Assembly: GCF_004006635.1 (NCBI RefSeq)
Contig: NZ_CP034842.1
Coordinates: 1,674,001 to 1,738,000 of the forward strand
Length of the DNA stretch: 64,000 nucleotides
Source: Fusobacterium necrophorum subsp. necrophorum
Lineage (GTDB): Bacteria; Fusobacteriota; Fusobacteriia; Fusobacteriales; Fusobacteriaceae
Direction of reading: 5' to 3'
A program made the position numbers and the translations under genes. Numbering within the stretch: position 1 is the first letter of the stretch; every line of letters starts with the position of its first letter. The notes under the pieces are model-generated. The model saw only the letters and a program-made list of their open reading frames with translations. It had not been told where the DNA came from and searched no databases. Shown piece by piece: positions 46,803 through 55,657 of the stretch.

Positions 46803-47849
46803 CTAAAATTTATATTCAAAACCTAATGAATACGAAATATTTTGATTTTTAACTCCTGCAATATTCTTTTCCGTTGATACCTCTCCTTCATCGGAAGTAG
46901 ATACCACCGTCGATTTTCTGTTTTTAAAGTGTTTTACAATTTCCACTCCCGCTTTTAAGGATAAAGCTTCATTCCAATGATATTTTAGCAACAAATTGGA
47001 AGAAAGATATTTCATATTTTTATATCTTTCTATAGTCTCCATACTTCCTCTTTCCAAATGTCTGTCGACTGCCTTTACTCTTCCCCAAAATCCTCCATTT
47101 AAGTTCCAAGCCATCTCCCAATTTGAATTTGGAGCATAAACTATTTTTATTCCAATATATGGATTTATGAAACGTTGTCTGTAAGTAATACTTTTTTGAT
47201 TATCTCCTGGTAAGAGAACAGCTCCTATCCCGGGAATATAATTCAACTGATTTCCTGATAAGGCATAAAAATCATATTTATCATAGTTTATTCCTAGTAA
47301 GGGAGCAAAACTGAACTTTTCTGTTCTTTTTAAATAATATTTTACTGAAAGATCCATTCCCATAATATTTTTTATATAATTTTTATTTTTACTGAAGTTT
47401 GATAAGCTTCCTCTATCTTTATCTTTTGGAACGTAATAAACAGTATAAGTTCCATCTTCTTTATCCTTTTCTATTACATCTCCCTCTTTAGCCTTTTTTT
47501 TAGCTTCTTCTTCGGTTGCTATTTTATTTAGATAGGGAATTTTCTCTTCTGTATCCGGAGTGGAAAACCAATCGTAGTCTTTCATATAGCTGCTTCGATA
47601 ATGATTTGAAATATTTTTCTTTCCGGAAATAGAAAATTCCCAATTATTAAAAGTGTAATCATAGCCTAATTTCAAGATAGGTATATTTTTAATTTTCCAG
47701 TCTAAATAACTGATTTTATCTCCATTTGGATGATAAACATACTCTCCCGCCTTCCCGTTCATCATTTGAATATCTGCAGAAATTTTTCCTTCCCCGGCAT
47801 ACATAATACTCGAAATTCCGAGACATCCGATAAAAAGTATTCTTTTCAT
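46803..47849 (-). CDS. Omptin-family outer-membrane protease
   Basis: 348 residues; omptins usually have about 310. Signal peptide (cut after MYA), then EYVYHPNGDKISYLDWKIKN, which aligns with the OmpT segment EYVYDPNGRKLSQLDWK. The Asp pair is in MKDYDW (OmpT D83/D85) and the Asp-His pair in VDRHLE (OmpT D210/H212). C-terminal GFEYKF is a barrel end. About 45 extra residues lie after the Asp pair (IATEEEAKKKAKEGD and following), lengthening a surface loop. It would cleave peptides between basic residues at the cell surface, given LPS. Lies downstream of a two-component system. Confidence 0.85.
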   Translation of the reverse strand: MKRILFIGCLGISSIMYAGEGKISADIQMMNGKAGEYVYHPNGDKISYLDWKIKNIPILKLGYDYTFNNWEFSISGKKNISNHYRSSYMKDYDWFSTPDTEEKIPYLNKIATEEEAKKKAKEGDVIEKDKEDGTYTVYYVPKDKDRGSLSNFSKNKNYIKNIMGMDLSVKYYLKRTEKFSFAPLLGINYDKYDFYALSGNQLNYIPGIGAVLLPGDNQKSITYRQRFINPYIGIKIVYAPNSNWEMAWNLNGGFWGRVKAVDRHLERGSMETIERYKNMKYLSSNLLLKYHWNEALSLKAGVEIVKHFKNRKSTVVSTSDEGEVSTEKNIAGVKNQNISYSLGFEYKF

Positions 47850-47973
47850 AACTCTTTCCTCCTTAAAGTATATATTTTTTCATTTTTGTATGATAATATA
47901 CTTTTCTACATCTTTCAATTTTTTTCTTTTTTTCTTAATATTTTATTCCCATTCTTTTTTCTTTCTCACTTCT

Positions 47974-48747
47974 TTATAAAAAATATCCTATGATACCTGC
48001 TCCAAAAACATCGGTGATTGCATGTGCCAGAAAAAAAGGAAACAAATTTTTTTCTTCCATCTTAGTATAAAGCATATAATAAATGCTTCCAAGTAGGAAA
48101 CCGATTGCAATAGCTGACAGATTTCCCTGATAGGTATGAAAAGAATAACGTATAAATAAAGAATATATAAAGTAATAACTTCTTTTTTCCGGTATTACAC
48201 TCAAACAAACACCTAAAAAGAAAATTTCCTCATAGAAACCATTTAATATGGAGTATAGGATTAAAGACAAATCTATATCAGAAAAGTGAAAAAAGAAAGA
48301 ACTATCTTTTGGCATTTCATAAAAAATGGAATTATCAGAGATAAATTGTGAAACTAGCATGAAATAAAAATCAAATAATAATGCAACCCCTACAAATAAA
48401 ATGATTCCTGTCAAAACGGCTTTTAAATTTATTGTTATCTTCCACTGTGAAAAATTGAAGTTCCGAAAATATAGGTATAAAAAAGCTATTCCTAGCAATA
48501 ATGTTTGAAATAAGAATGCTTGCCAATTCAATGTAGTTGTAAACTCTTGAATTTCAGTCATATTTTTATCTGTAAGATGAAAAAAAGTAGAAAAAGATGT
48601 TACTATAAAACTGGAAAACATTATGACAGTGATTAAGAATACATCCCAGCATTTTAAATAATGTAATTTCCTTTTTTTTCTGTTCAAAATATCTTTATAT
48701 ATCATTTTTATATACTCCAATCCGTTTATTTTTCTCTTCTTATTCAT
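47974..48747 (-). CDS. CPBP-family membrane protease 2
   Basis: About 257 residues and seven predicted helices. Motif 1 is EEIFFLG, keeping both Glu but with Leu where the family EExxxR has Arg; motif 2 (SFHTYQG) and motif 3 (HAITD) are present. I choose the ATG at 48747 because it overlaps the upstream stop as ATGA; the ATG at 48771 would overlap by 28 bases. CPBP proteins are linked to CAAX-type processing, bacteriocin immunity and adhesin processing. With motif 1 altered it may be inactive. Confidence 0.72.
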   Translation of the reverse strand: MNKKRKINGLEYIKMIYKDILNRKKRKLHYLKCWDVFLITVIMFSSFIVTSFSTFFHLTDKNMTEIQEFTTTLNWQAFLFQTLLLGIAFLYLYFRNFNFSQWKITINLKAVLTGIILFVGVALLFDFYFMLVSQFISDNSIFYEMPKDSSFFFHFSDIDLSLILYSILNGFYEEIFFLGVCLSVIPEKRSYYFIYSLFIRYSFHTYQGNLSAIAIGFLLGSIYYMLYTKMEEKNLFPFFLAHAITDVFGAGIIGYFL

Positions 48748-49643
48748 TTGGCTCGAACTTTTCCGGAACAAATTGATCCCTCATATTTTATAAATATCTC
48801 ATAATACAAGTAAAAGATAAGAATAAGTTGAACTACTATACTCACTATGCTTCCTTCCACTCCGAACTTTCCTCCTGACAGCCATGAAGGTCCCTGAGTC
48901 GTGACAGGAATAAATGCATTGCCTGTATTTGTTCCGCTCACCGGAAAGGAAAAGACATTTCCTTGAAAACAATTCCAGGCTGCATGAAAGCCGCTAATTC
49001 CCCATATATTTTCTGTTTTTATCCTGTATAGTACTGCAAATATTCCAAAGAGAAATAAATCTAATAAAGGTAACAGAGAAATTCCATCATTTTCCAAGTG
49101 CATCCAAGTAAAAAAAGAGGAAGAAATTAAGATTCCAATAAAAATATTTATTTTCTTAGAAATACTGCCAAAAAGCCATCCTCGGGTAAGGACTTCTTCC
49201 GCATTTCCTTGAATGGACCAAGCAAGGAACAAGAAGAAAAAACGACAAATGAGCTGAGGAGTGATTTGAATCCCGTCTATTTTCACTGCACCAAGGGACA
49301 TCATCAAAATAACACAAAGAGACAAGACAATTCCACCTAATAGCCATCCTTTCAAAAAATGTTTCAAAGCATTTTTTCTCATAAAACCGAAAGTTTCCCA
49401 TGAGAGTTTTTGAATTTTTCTTCCCCAGAAGACGACAAGTCCGGTTATAAAAATAAAACTTGATAACTCCACCAAAAGTATCATCCAATCTGTTTCCGGG
49501 AAGAATTTAAATATTAATTCTCCATAGAATAGGGTAAGTAACTCTGATAAGAAAAGTATAATTTTTCCTGTTAATAGAGTTAGTAGCAAAAATAAATAAG
49601 AATTTTTTAAAATTTTTTTTAGTATCGTTTTAATCTGTAACAT
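48744..49643 (-). CDS. CPBP-family membrane protease 1
   Basis: 299 residues and about seven helices. All CPBP motifs are present: NAEEVLTRGWLF (EExxxR), WMHLEND (FxxxH type) and GFHAAWN (HxxxN). 77 bases after the response regulator gene on the same strand and overlapping the next CPBP gene by ATGA. Substrate unknown. Confidence 0.83.
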   Translation of the reverse strand: MLQIKTILKKILKNSYLFLLLTLLTGKIILFLSELLTLFYGELIFKFFPETDWMILLVELSSFIFITGLVVFWGRKIQKLSWETFGFMRKNALKHFLKGWLLGGIVLSLCVILMMSLGAVKIDGIQITPQLICRFFFLFLAWSIQGNAEEVLTRGWLFGSISKKINIFIGILISSSFFTWMHLENDGISLLPLLDLFLFGIFAVLYRIKTENIWGISGFHAAWNCFQGNVFSFPVSGTNTGNAFIPVTTQGPSWLSGGKFGVEGSIVSIVVQLILIFYLYYEIFIKYEGSICSGKVRAK

Positions 49644-49720
49644 TTTTCACCTATTTTTTAGTATTTTTATTTTTAATATATTTTATTACATGGGATGTTA
49701 AATTTTCATTAAGAAATTAT

Positions 49721-50389
49721 CTATTTTTTTAAGAAATATCCTTCCCCTATTTTATTGATAATAGGATTATAGCCCAAAATTGCCTTTATCTTTTTTCTAA
49801 GAGAGGCTAAATGGACTCTTATGGAATTACTAAAGTAATCCACTTCACTATCCCATGCATGAGCTAATAAATTTTCTGCTGTTACAACTTTATCTTGATT
49901 AAAGAGTAAATATTCTATGATTGCCGTTTCTTTTTTTGTCAAAGTCACTTCTTCTTCATTCGCATAAAGAATTCTTTTTTGGGTATCAAATCGAAGCTTT
50001 CCACAAGTTAGCATTATTTTTTCCAATCGAAAATTTCTTCTAAGTAAGGCTTTTACCCTTATTTCTAATTCTTTAAAATAAAAAGGTTTTGTCAAGTAAT
50101 CACTAGCTCCTAAATCAAAACCTTCTACTTTTGTTTCAAGGCTTGCATTTGCCGTTAATATTAGCACTTTAGGATTTTCTTTACTTTGATTTAAATATTT
50201 TAATATTTCAAAACCTGATATATCTGGAAGATTTAAATCAAAAATAAATAGGTCATACTCTTCATAATCAATATACTCCATTGCCTTTTTTCCACAGGAA
50301 GCTAAATCCACATAATATCCTGATGAGCGTAGCCCTTCCCCTATTGTTTCTAACAATTCTTTTTCGTCTTCCACTAATAATATTTTCAT
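49721..50389 (-). CDS. OmpR-family response regulator
   Basis: 222 residues. Receiver domain (LLVEDEKELL, FDLNLPDISG with the phosphoacceptor Asp, LTANAS, YLTKPF) and a winged-helix effector domain (SNSIRVHLASLRKKI, IGEGYFL). Its ATG overlaps the kinase stop as ATGA. It is followed by two CPBP genes, omptin and a MipA-like gene, which are its likely targets. Confidence 0.92.
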   Translation of the reverse strand: MKILLVEDEKELLETIGEGLRSSGYYVDLASCGKKAMEYIDYEEYDLFIFDLNLPDISGFEILKYLNQSKENPKVLILTANASLETKVEGFDLGASDYLTKPFYFKELEIRVKALLRRNFRLEKIMLTCGKLRFDTQKRILYANEEEVTLTKKETAIIEYLLFNQDKVVTAENLLAHAWDSEVDYFSNSIRVHLASLRKKIKAILGYNPIINKIGEGYFLKK

Positions 50390-51519
50390 ATTTCCTCCTC
50401 TCTTACTGTTTTGGGAAAGCGTATTTCTATCAAAGTTCCTCTTGGGTGATTTTGAGATACCATAATTTTTGCTCTATGGTGTTCGAAAACTTTTTTGGAA
50501 AAAGAAAGTCCCATTCCTATCCCATCTTTTTTCAATTTTTCAAAATCCTTTCCTCTAAAAAATGGTTCAAATATGGATTTTCTCTCCGTATCATTCACTC
50601 CTATTCCTGTATCTGCTATTTTTATGTGAATATTTTCCAAGCTTTCTTTAAGCTCAAGTTCCACTCTACCTCCACGATAATTATATTTAATGGCATTATC
50701 TAATAAATTAAAAAATGCTTGATATAGCAAAGTATAATTTCCTATAATATTAAATTTACTATTTCCTGTTTCTTCTTCTTGAAAGTCTTTTATCGTGCAT
50801 TCCAATTTAATATTTTCTTGAAATGCTTTTTCTTCAAAATCCACGATTAAATCTTCCAGCAAAATATCTAAGGGAATCTTTTCTTTTAATTCCATCCTTT
50901 CCACATGGGATAATTCTAAAATTTTATGAATAATATTACTCAATTTTACAACCTGTTTTAAGACAATAGATAACAATTCTTCCACTTCATTTTTATCATA
51001 AGACTTCATACGAAATACTTCTATTTTAGTCTGTAAAACAGTCAATGGAGTTTTTAATTCATGAGCTATATAGGAAGACAGATTTTTTTGTGTTTCAAAA
51101 GATTTTTTCAATTTATACATCATATGATTGAAAGAAAGGATTAAACTATTAATTTCCTCTGTATTGGATAAGATTTCTATGGATTCGTTCAAATTTTGCC
51201 TCTCCACTCTGTCCATATGTTCTGATACTTTTTTTAATGGCATTAGAAATCTGCCCAAAAGAATATAAGTCAATAGAGTCCCTGAAATAATATTAAAAAT
51301 AGCAAACAAGTAACCATAGACTTTCAACTTTCCACTAAAATTATCAACATTGTCAAGATTATATATTTCAATTGTCATATCGTCTATTGGAATTACAATG
51401 TCTTTTAGAATAAAAGATAATGCATAGTTCAATAAAAAAATCAGAACTATATTACTAATAGATAAAATGCCTCCTACTAATACGGTCAGTTGGATTTGCA
51501 TACTTTTTTTCTTTTTCAT
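50386..51519 (-). CDS. Sensor histidine kinase
   Basis: 377 residues. Two helices (about 10-40 and 66-90) enclose a short extracytoplasmic segment of about 25 residues with several Asp (PIDDMTIEIYNLDNVDN). A HAMP region, the H-box SSYIAHELKTPLTV, N-box NLLDNAIKYN, and the G1 and G2 boxes ADTGIGV and GIGMGLSFS follow. Cell envelope sensor; the short acidic sensor loop might bind cations or peptides as in PhoQ, which is a guess. Confidence 0.92.
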   Translation of the reverse strand: MKKKKSMQIQLTVLVGGILSISNIVLIFLLNYALSFILKDIVIPIDDMTIEIYNLDNVDNFSGKLKVYGYLFAIFNIISGTLLTYILLGRFLMPLKKVSEHMDRVERQNLNESIEILSNTEEINSLILSFNHMMYKLKKSFETQKNLSSYIAHELKTPLTVLQTKIEVFRMKSYDKNEVEELLSIVLKQVVKLSNIIHKILELSHVERMELKEKIPLDILLEDLIVDFEEKAFQENIKLECTIKDFQEEETGNSKFNIIGNYTLLYQAFFNLLDNAIKYNYRGGRVELELKESLENIHIKIADTGIGVNDTERKSIFEPFFRGKDFEKLKKDGIGMGLSFSKKVFEHHRAKIMVSQNHPRGTLIEIRFPKTVREEEI

Positions 51520-51631
51520 CTTTTTTCCTTTCTCAACATTTTTTCTTTTTTCAAAATATTTTATAAGAATATACTTTTCATATTATATCATTTTTAATAG
51601 TTTTTTCATAGAATCTATTTGACTACATAGC

Positions 51632-51684
51632 TATAAAAAAGGATTTTAAAGATTTTAATTTATAAAATCTCTAAAATCCTTTTG
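51632..51684 (-). terminator. Terminator of typA
   Basis: AAAAGGATTTTAGAGATTTTA pairs with its near-complement on the minus strand and is followed by a T run (CCTTTTTTATAG). It lies about 75 bases after the typA stop. Confidence 0.7.
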
Positions 51685-51758
51685 AAAATTTCATGTTCCA
51701 GTCTTCATCAATATCCTTGACAAAGAAGCTTCAAACATCATTTGTCTGTTCTCATGTC

Positions 51759-53570
51759 CTATGCATCACTTCGATTTCTTCTTCTTTCTCCCTCTTTTAG
51801 GATTTTTTTCCGCAATCGAATGTTCAGAGGAGTGACCTCTACCAATTCATCCTCTGCAATATAATCCAAAGCTTGTTCCAAGCTGAATCTTCTCGGCGTT
51901 GCCAATTGAACGGCATCATCACTTCCGGCAGCTCGCATATTGGTTAATTTTTTCGTCTTACATACATTGACAACCAAGTCATTTTCTCGATTATGTTCTC
52001 CCACAATCATCCCCTCATAGACAGGGACTCCGGGATCTAAAAATAAAGTTCCTCTATCTTGCAAGTTATTCAAAGCATAAGGGACCGTGACTCCTGCTTC
52101 TGTCGCAATCAATACTCCTTTATTTCTGGTAGGAATTTCTCCCTTGAAGGCTTCAAATTCAAAGAAAGAATGATTTAAAATTCCGGTTCCTTTGGTGACT
52201 GTCAAAAATTCATTTCGAAATCCAATCAAGCCTCTTGCAGGAACTTTGAATTCCAAACGAGTATAGCCGTCTTGTCCCGGAGTCATGGCAATCATTTCCG
52301 CCTTACGAACTCCCATTTTTTCAATGACCACTCCGGTATAACTATCGTCCACATCAATCAGAGCCATTTCCATTGGCTCCATTTTTACTCCATCTATTTC
52401 TTTCATTAAAACTCTCGGTTTGGATACTTGAACTTCAAAGCCCTCTCTTCTCATATTTTCTAATAGAATGGAAAGTTGCAATTCTCCTCTTCCCTTTACT
52501 ATAAAGGCATCCGGAGTATCTGTGGCTTCCACTCTCATACTTACATTATTTTGTACCTCTTTTTGCAAACGCTCCCAAATATGCCGAGAGGTTACATATT
52601 TTCCGTCTTTCCCAACGAAAGGAGAATCGTTTACCATAAAGGTCATTGCCAAAGTCGGTTCGTCAATATCAATAACCGGTAAGGCAACCGGATCGTTGAC
52701 ATCTGCCAGAGTTTCTCCAATTTCAATATTTTCCATACCGGCAATACAAACAATATCTCCCGCTTCCGCCTCTTGCAATTCCACTCTTCGCAATCCTTCA
52801 TAACCGTATAAAACAGAAATCTTTCCTTTGATTTGAGAACCGTCTCTCTTCATAATCATGACTTCCTGGTTTCTCTTTAAGGTCCCGTTATGAATTCTTC
52901 CCACAGCGAGTTTTCCGACATAATTATCATATTCGGTATTGGTAATCAAAAATTGGGTCGGACGATTTTTATCTCCATCGGGATCTTCCACAAATTCCAA
53001 AATAGTATCAAACAAAGCCTGCATATCTTTTTCTTCATCTGTTAGTTCTTTTTTTGCAAAACCTGCCTTACTGGAAGCATAGATTACCGGAAATTCCAAT
53101 TGATAGTCATTGGCGTTCAATTCAATGAACAAATCATAAATCATATATAGGACTTCTTCCGGTCTGGAATTCGGTTTATCAATTTTATTTACGACAACAA
53201 TGGGTCTATGTCCTTGTTCCAAAGCTTTTTTCAATACATATTTCGTTTGAGGCATAGGTCCTTCAAAAGCATCCACCAACAGTAGAACGGAATCCACCAT
53301 TTTCATAATTCGTTGAACCTCTCCTCCGAAATCGGCATGGCCGGGGGTATCTACAATATTGATTTTATAGTCTTTATATCGAACCGAAGCATTTTTTGAA
53401 AAAATGGTAATTCCTCTTTCTCGTTCAATATCATCCGAGTCCATAATTCTCTCTTCCACTTTTTCCAACTCATGACTTCCAAATGCTCCTCCTTGTCGCA
53501 ATAAACAATCGACCAGAGTCGTTTTTCCATGATCGACATGGGCAATAATTGCAATGTTTTTAATTTTCAT
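51759..53570 (-). CDS. typA: Translational GTPase TypA/BipA
   Basis: 603 residues, the usual length. Ribosome-binding GTPase involved in 50S assembly and stress. G1 AHVDHGKT, switch I ERERGITI, G3 DTPGHADF, G4 NKIDKPN, and a C-terminal TypA-specific region (RDKGVLI-type, PEARRFSLEQAL). 18 bases after truB, in the same leftward operon. Confidence 0.96.
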   Translation of the reverse strand: MKIKNIAIIAHVDHGKTTLVDCLLRQGGAFGSHELEKVEERIMDSDDIERERGITIFSKNASVRYKDYKINIVDTPGHADFGGEVQRIMKMVDSVLLLVDAFEGPMPQTKYVLKKALEQGHRPIVVVNKIDKPNSRPEEVLYMIYDLFIELNANDYQLEFPVIYASSKAGFAKKELTDEEKDMQALFDTILEFVEDPDGDKNRPTQFLITNTEYDNYVGKLAVGRIHNGTLKRNQEVMIMKRDGSQIKGKISVLYGYEGLRRVELQEAEAGDIVCIAGMENIEIGETLADVNDPVALPVIDIDEPTLAMTFMVNDSPFVGKDGKYVTSRHIWERLQKEVQNNVSMRVEATDTPDAFIVKGRGELQLSILLENMRREGFEVQVSKPRVLMKEIDGVKMEPMEMALIDVDDSYTGVVIEKMGVRKAEMIAMTPGQDGYTRLEFKVPARGLIGFRNEFLTVTKGTGILNHSFFEFEAFKGEIPTRNKGVLIATEAGVTVPYALNNLQDRGTLFLDPGVPVYEGMIVGEHNRENDLVVNVCKTKKLTNMRAAGSDDAVQLATPRRFSLEQALDYIAEDELVEVTPLNIRLRKKILKEGERRRNRSDA

Positions 53571-53588
53571 ACTTCACTTTCCTTCTTT

Positions 53589-54446
53589 TTAAAAATACTT
53601 ATATCCTTTTAGCCTTTGATGTTCAATTTTTCCCAATCCTAAAAAAACTTCTTCCTGATATACTCGATATTTGCCATCTTTTTCCTGAAAAATTACAGTA
53701 TTCCCATTTTGGAAAAGACTTCGATTTTTTTCTCCCTCGAGTTGTATTTTAGGGAACAAAAAATACTCTTCCACGGGAATGCAAAAACTAAAATCACAGA
53801 TTTTTATTTTATCATGAATTTCCGAAATTGTATAGGCATTTTTCAAAGTATGTTCTCCTACTTGAATCCGATTTAAGGCTGTCATGGTGGCAAAACTTCC
53901 CAAATCTTTTCCAATGTCATGAATTAAAGAACGAATGTAAGTTCCTTTGGAAACTTTGGTTAAAATTTTTGCCTTTGTTTGTTGAAACTCTAAAGTATGT
54001 ATTTCAAAAACAGTGACTTTTCTTGCTTCTCTTTCCACTTCTACGCCTTTTCTTGCTAATTCATATAATTTTTTTCCCTGTAACTTAATTGCGGAATACA
54101 TGGGAGGAACTTGTAAAATATCTCCTTTCCATTTTTCCAAAACCTTTTCAAACTCTTCTCGGGAAACTTCTTTTTTGAGAGATTCTACAAGGACTTTTCC
54201 TTCCAAATCATAGGTATCCGTTTGATAGCCGAATTCCATTTCCGCTTCATATATTTTTTCTTCCGCTTCAATTTCCTGTGCCAAACGAGTTGCTTTTCCC
54301 ACACATAAAATTAAAACTCCTGTCGCTAAAGGATCTAAAGTTCCTGTATGTCCTATTTTTCGCTCTTGTAATATTTTTCGCAAAGAACGAATAACATCGA
54401 AGGAGGACATTCCTTTTTCTTTTTTCACAACAATAATTCCATCCAC
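53589..54446 (-). CDS. truB: tRNA pseudouridine-55 synthase
   Basis: 285 residues. Makes pseudouridine 55 in the T-loop of tRNAs. Motif I KEKGMSSFDVI and the catalytic Asp in GHTGTLDPLATGVL, then YSAIKLQGKKLYELAR. Lies six bases after patB and is followed by typA. Confidence 0.96.
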   Translation of the reverse strand: MDGIIVVKKEKGMSSFDVIRSLRKILQERKIGHTGTLDPLATGVLILCVGKATRLAQEIEAEEKIYEAEMEFGYQTDTYDLEGKVLVESLKKEVSREEFEKVLEKWKGDILQVPPMYSAIKLQGKKLYELARKGVEVEREARKVTVFEIHTLEFQQTKAKILTKVSKGTYIRSLIHDIGKDLGSFATMTALNRIQVGEHTLKNAYTISEIHDKIKICDFSFCIPVEEYFLFPKIQLEGEKNRSLFQNGNTVIFQEKDGKYRVYQEEVFLGLGKIEHQRLKGYKYF

Positions 54447-54452
54447 GCTCTT

Positions 54453-55640
54453 CTATTCTCCCATTGCTTTCACTGCGATTTTCAAGCCTTCCAAAGCTTT
54501 AAAAAGAACTTCTCGAGAACAGGCCAAATTAATTCTTTGACAGCTTTCTCCTCCCTCTCCATAAGGACTTCCATTTCCTGTTGCAATTTTTCCATATTTT
54601 GCCAAATGCTTTGTAATTTCCTCTCCTCGAAGAGAAAAATACGAAAAATTAACCCAAAGAGTATAGGTACTTTCCGGCATATAAGCAGATACTTGAGGCA
54701 ATTCTCTCTGAATGAATTCCACCGCTATCTTTAAATTTTCTTCCAAATATTCTAAAGCGGAGTCAAGCCAGCTTTCTCCCTTACGAAAAGCCGTTTCCAT
54801 TGCCACAATACTCAAGGCATTGTTTCTATGAATGTCCAAAACTTCAATTTTATCAATTAAAGCCAAACGGGTTTCTTCCTTGGAAACATATAGAAAAGAA
54901 GCATGTAAGCCGGCAAGATTAAATGTTTTGGTCGCAGAAAAACAAGCTACCGTATTTTGCCGAACTTCTTCTCCCAATTGTAAAAGGGAAAGAGTTTTCG
55001 CTTCTCCAAAGGTCAAATCTCTCCACATTTGATCTTCAATGATTTGAACCTTATGTCTTAAACAAATATCTGCAATTTTTTGCAATTCGTCTCTTTTGTA
55101 AACTTTTCCAATCGGATTGTGAGGATTACAGAAAATGAAAAGTTTTACCTTCTCTTGAATAATCTTTTGTTCAAAATCTTCCCAATTGATTTCAAAATTT
55201 CCTGTAGAACTTTCCAACATAGGAGAAGTCACTAATTTTCTTCCCATTCCGGAAATACTTCTGAAAAATCCGGGATATACCGGTGGAGTGACTATAACTG
55301 CATCTCCTTTTTCGGTCAGTACATCCAGAGCTAAGGTAAAACTTGTTACCCCACCCGGACTATGAATAAAAAACTTCGGATTCAAATGATAATGAAATCT
55401 TTTTTCCGTCCAGTCACAAATAGCTTGATAATAGGAACTTGGTCTTGCAGTATAGCCGTAAATCCCTTGTTTTGCCTTTTCTACCACGGCATCTACGACT
55501 TCTTCGGGAGCCGGAAAATCCATATCCGCTATCCAAAGAGGATACAAATCTTTCTCCCCGAATTTTACTTCTAATTCATCCCATTTTGCAGATATATTTT
55601 GGGATCTGTCCCAATGTTTCATAAAAACATCTTTCATCAT
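54453..55640 (-). CDS. PatB/MalY-type PLP-dependent cystathionine beta-lyase/aminotransferase
   Basis: 395 residues. Fold type I: LYPLWIADMDFPAPEEV at the N-terminus, NPHNPIGKVY, and the PLP lysine in SATKTFNLAG, followed by a basic binding segment near RINLACSR. PatB family members cleave C-S bonds of cystathionine and cysteine and release H2S, typical of fusobacterial metabolism. Strong candidate for cysteine desulfhydrase activity, but substrate preference is not readable. Upstream of truB in the same operon. Confidence 0.87.
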   Translation of the reverse strand: MMKDVFMKHWDRSQNISAKWDELEVKFGEKDLYPLWIADMDFPAPEEVVDAVVEKAKQGIYGYTARPSSYYQAICDWTEKRFHYHLNPKFFIHSPGGVTSFTLALDVLTEKGDAVIVTPPVYPGFFRSISGMGRKLVTSPMLESSTGNFEINWEDFEQKIIQEKVKLFIFCNPHNPIGKVYKRDELQKIADICLRHKVQIIEDQMWRDLTFGEAKTLSLLQLGEEVRQNTVACFSATKTFNLAGLHASFLYVSKEETRLALIDKIEVLDIHRNNALSIVAMETAFRKGESWLDSALEYLEENLKIAVEFIQRELPQVSAYMPESTYTLWVNFSYFSLRGEEITKHLAKYGKIATGNGSPYGEGGESCQRINLACSREVLFKALEGLKIAVKAMGE

Positions 55641-55657
55641 TTCACGTTCCTCACTTT

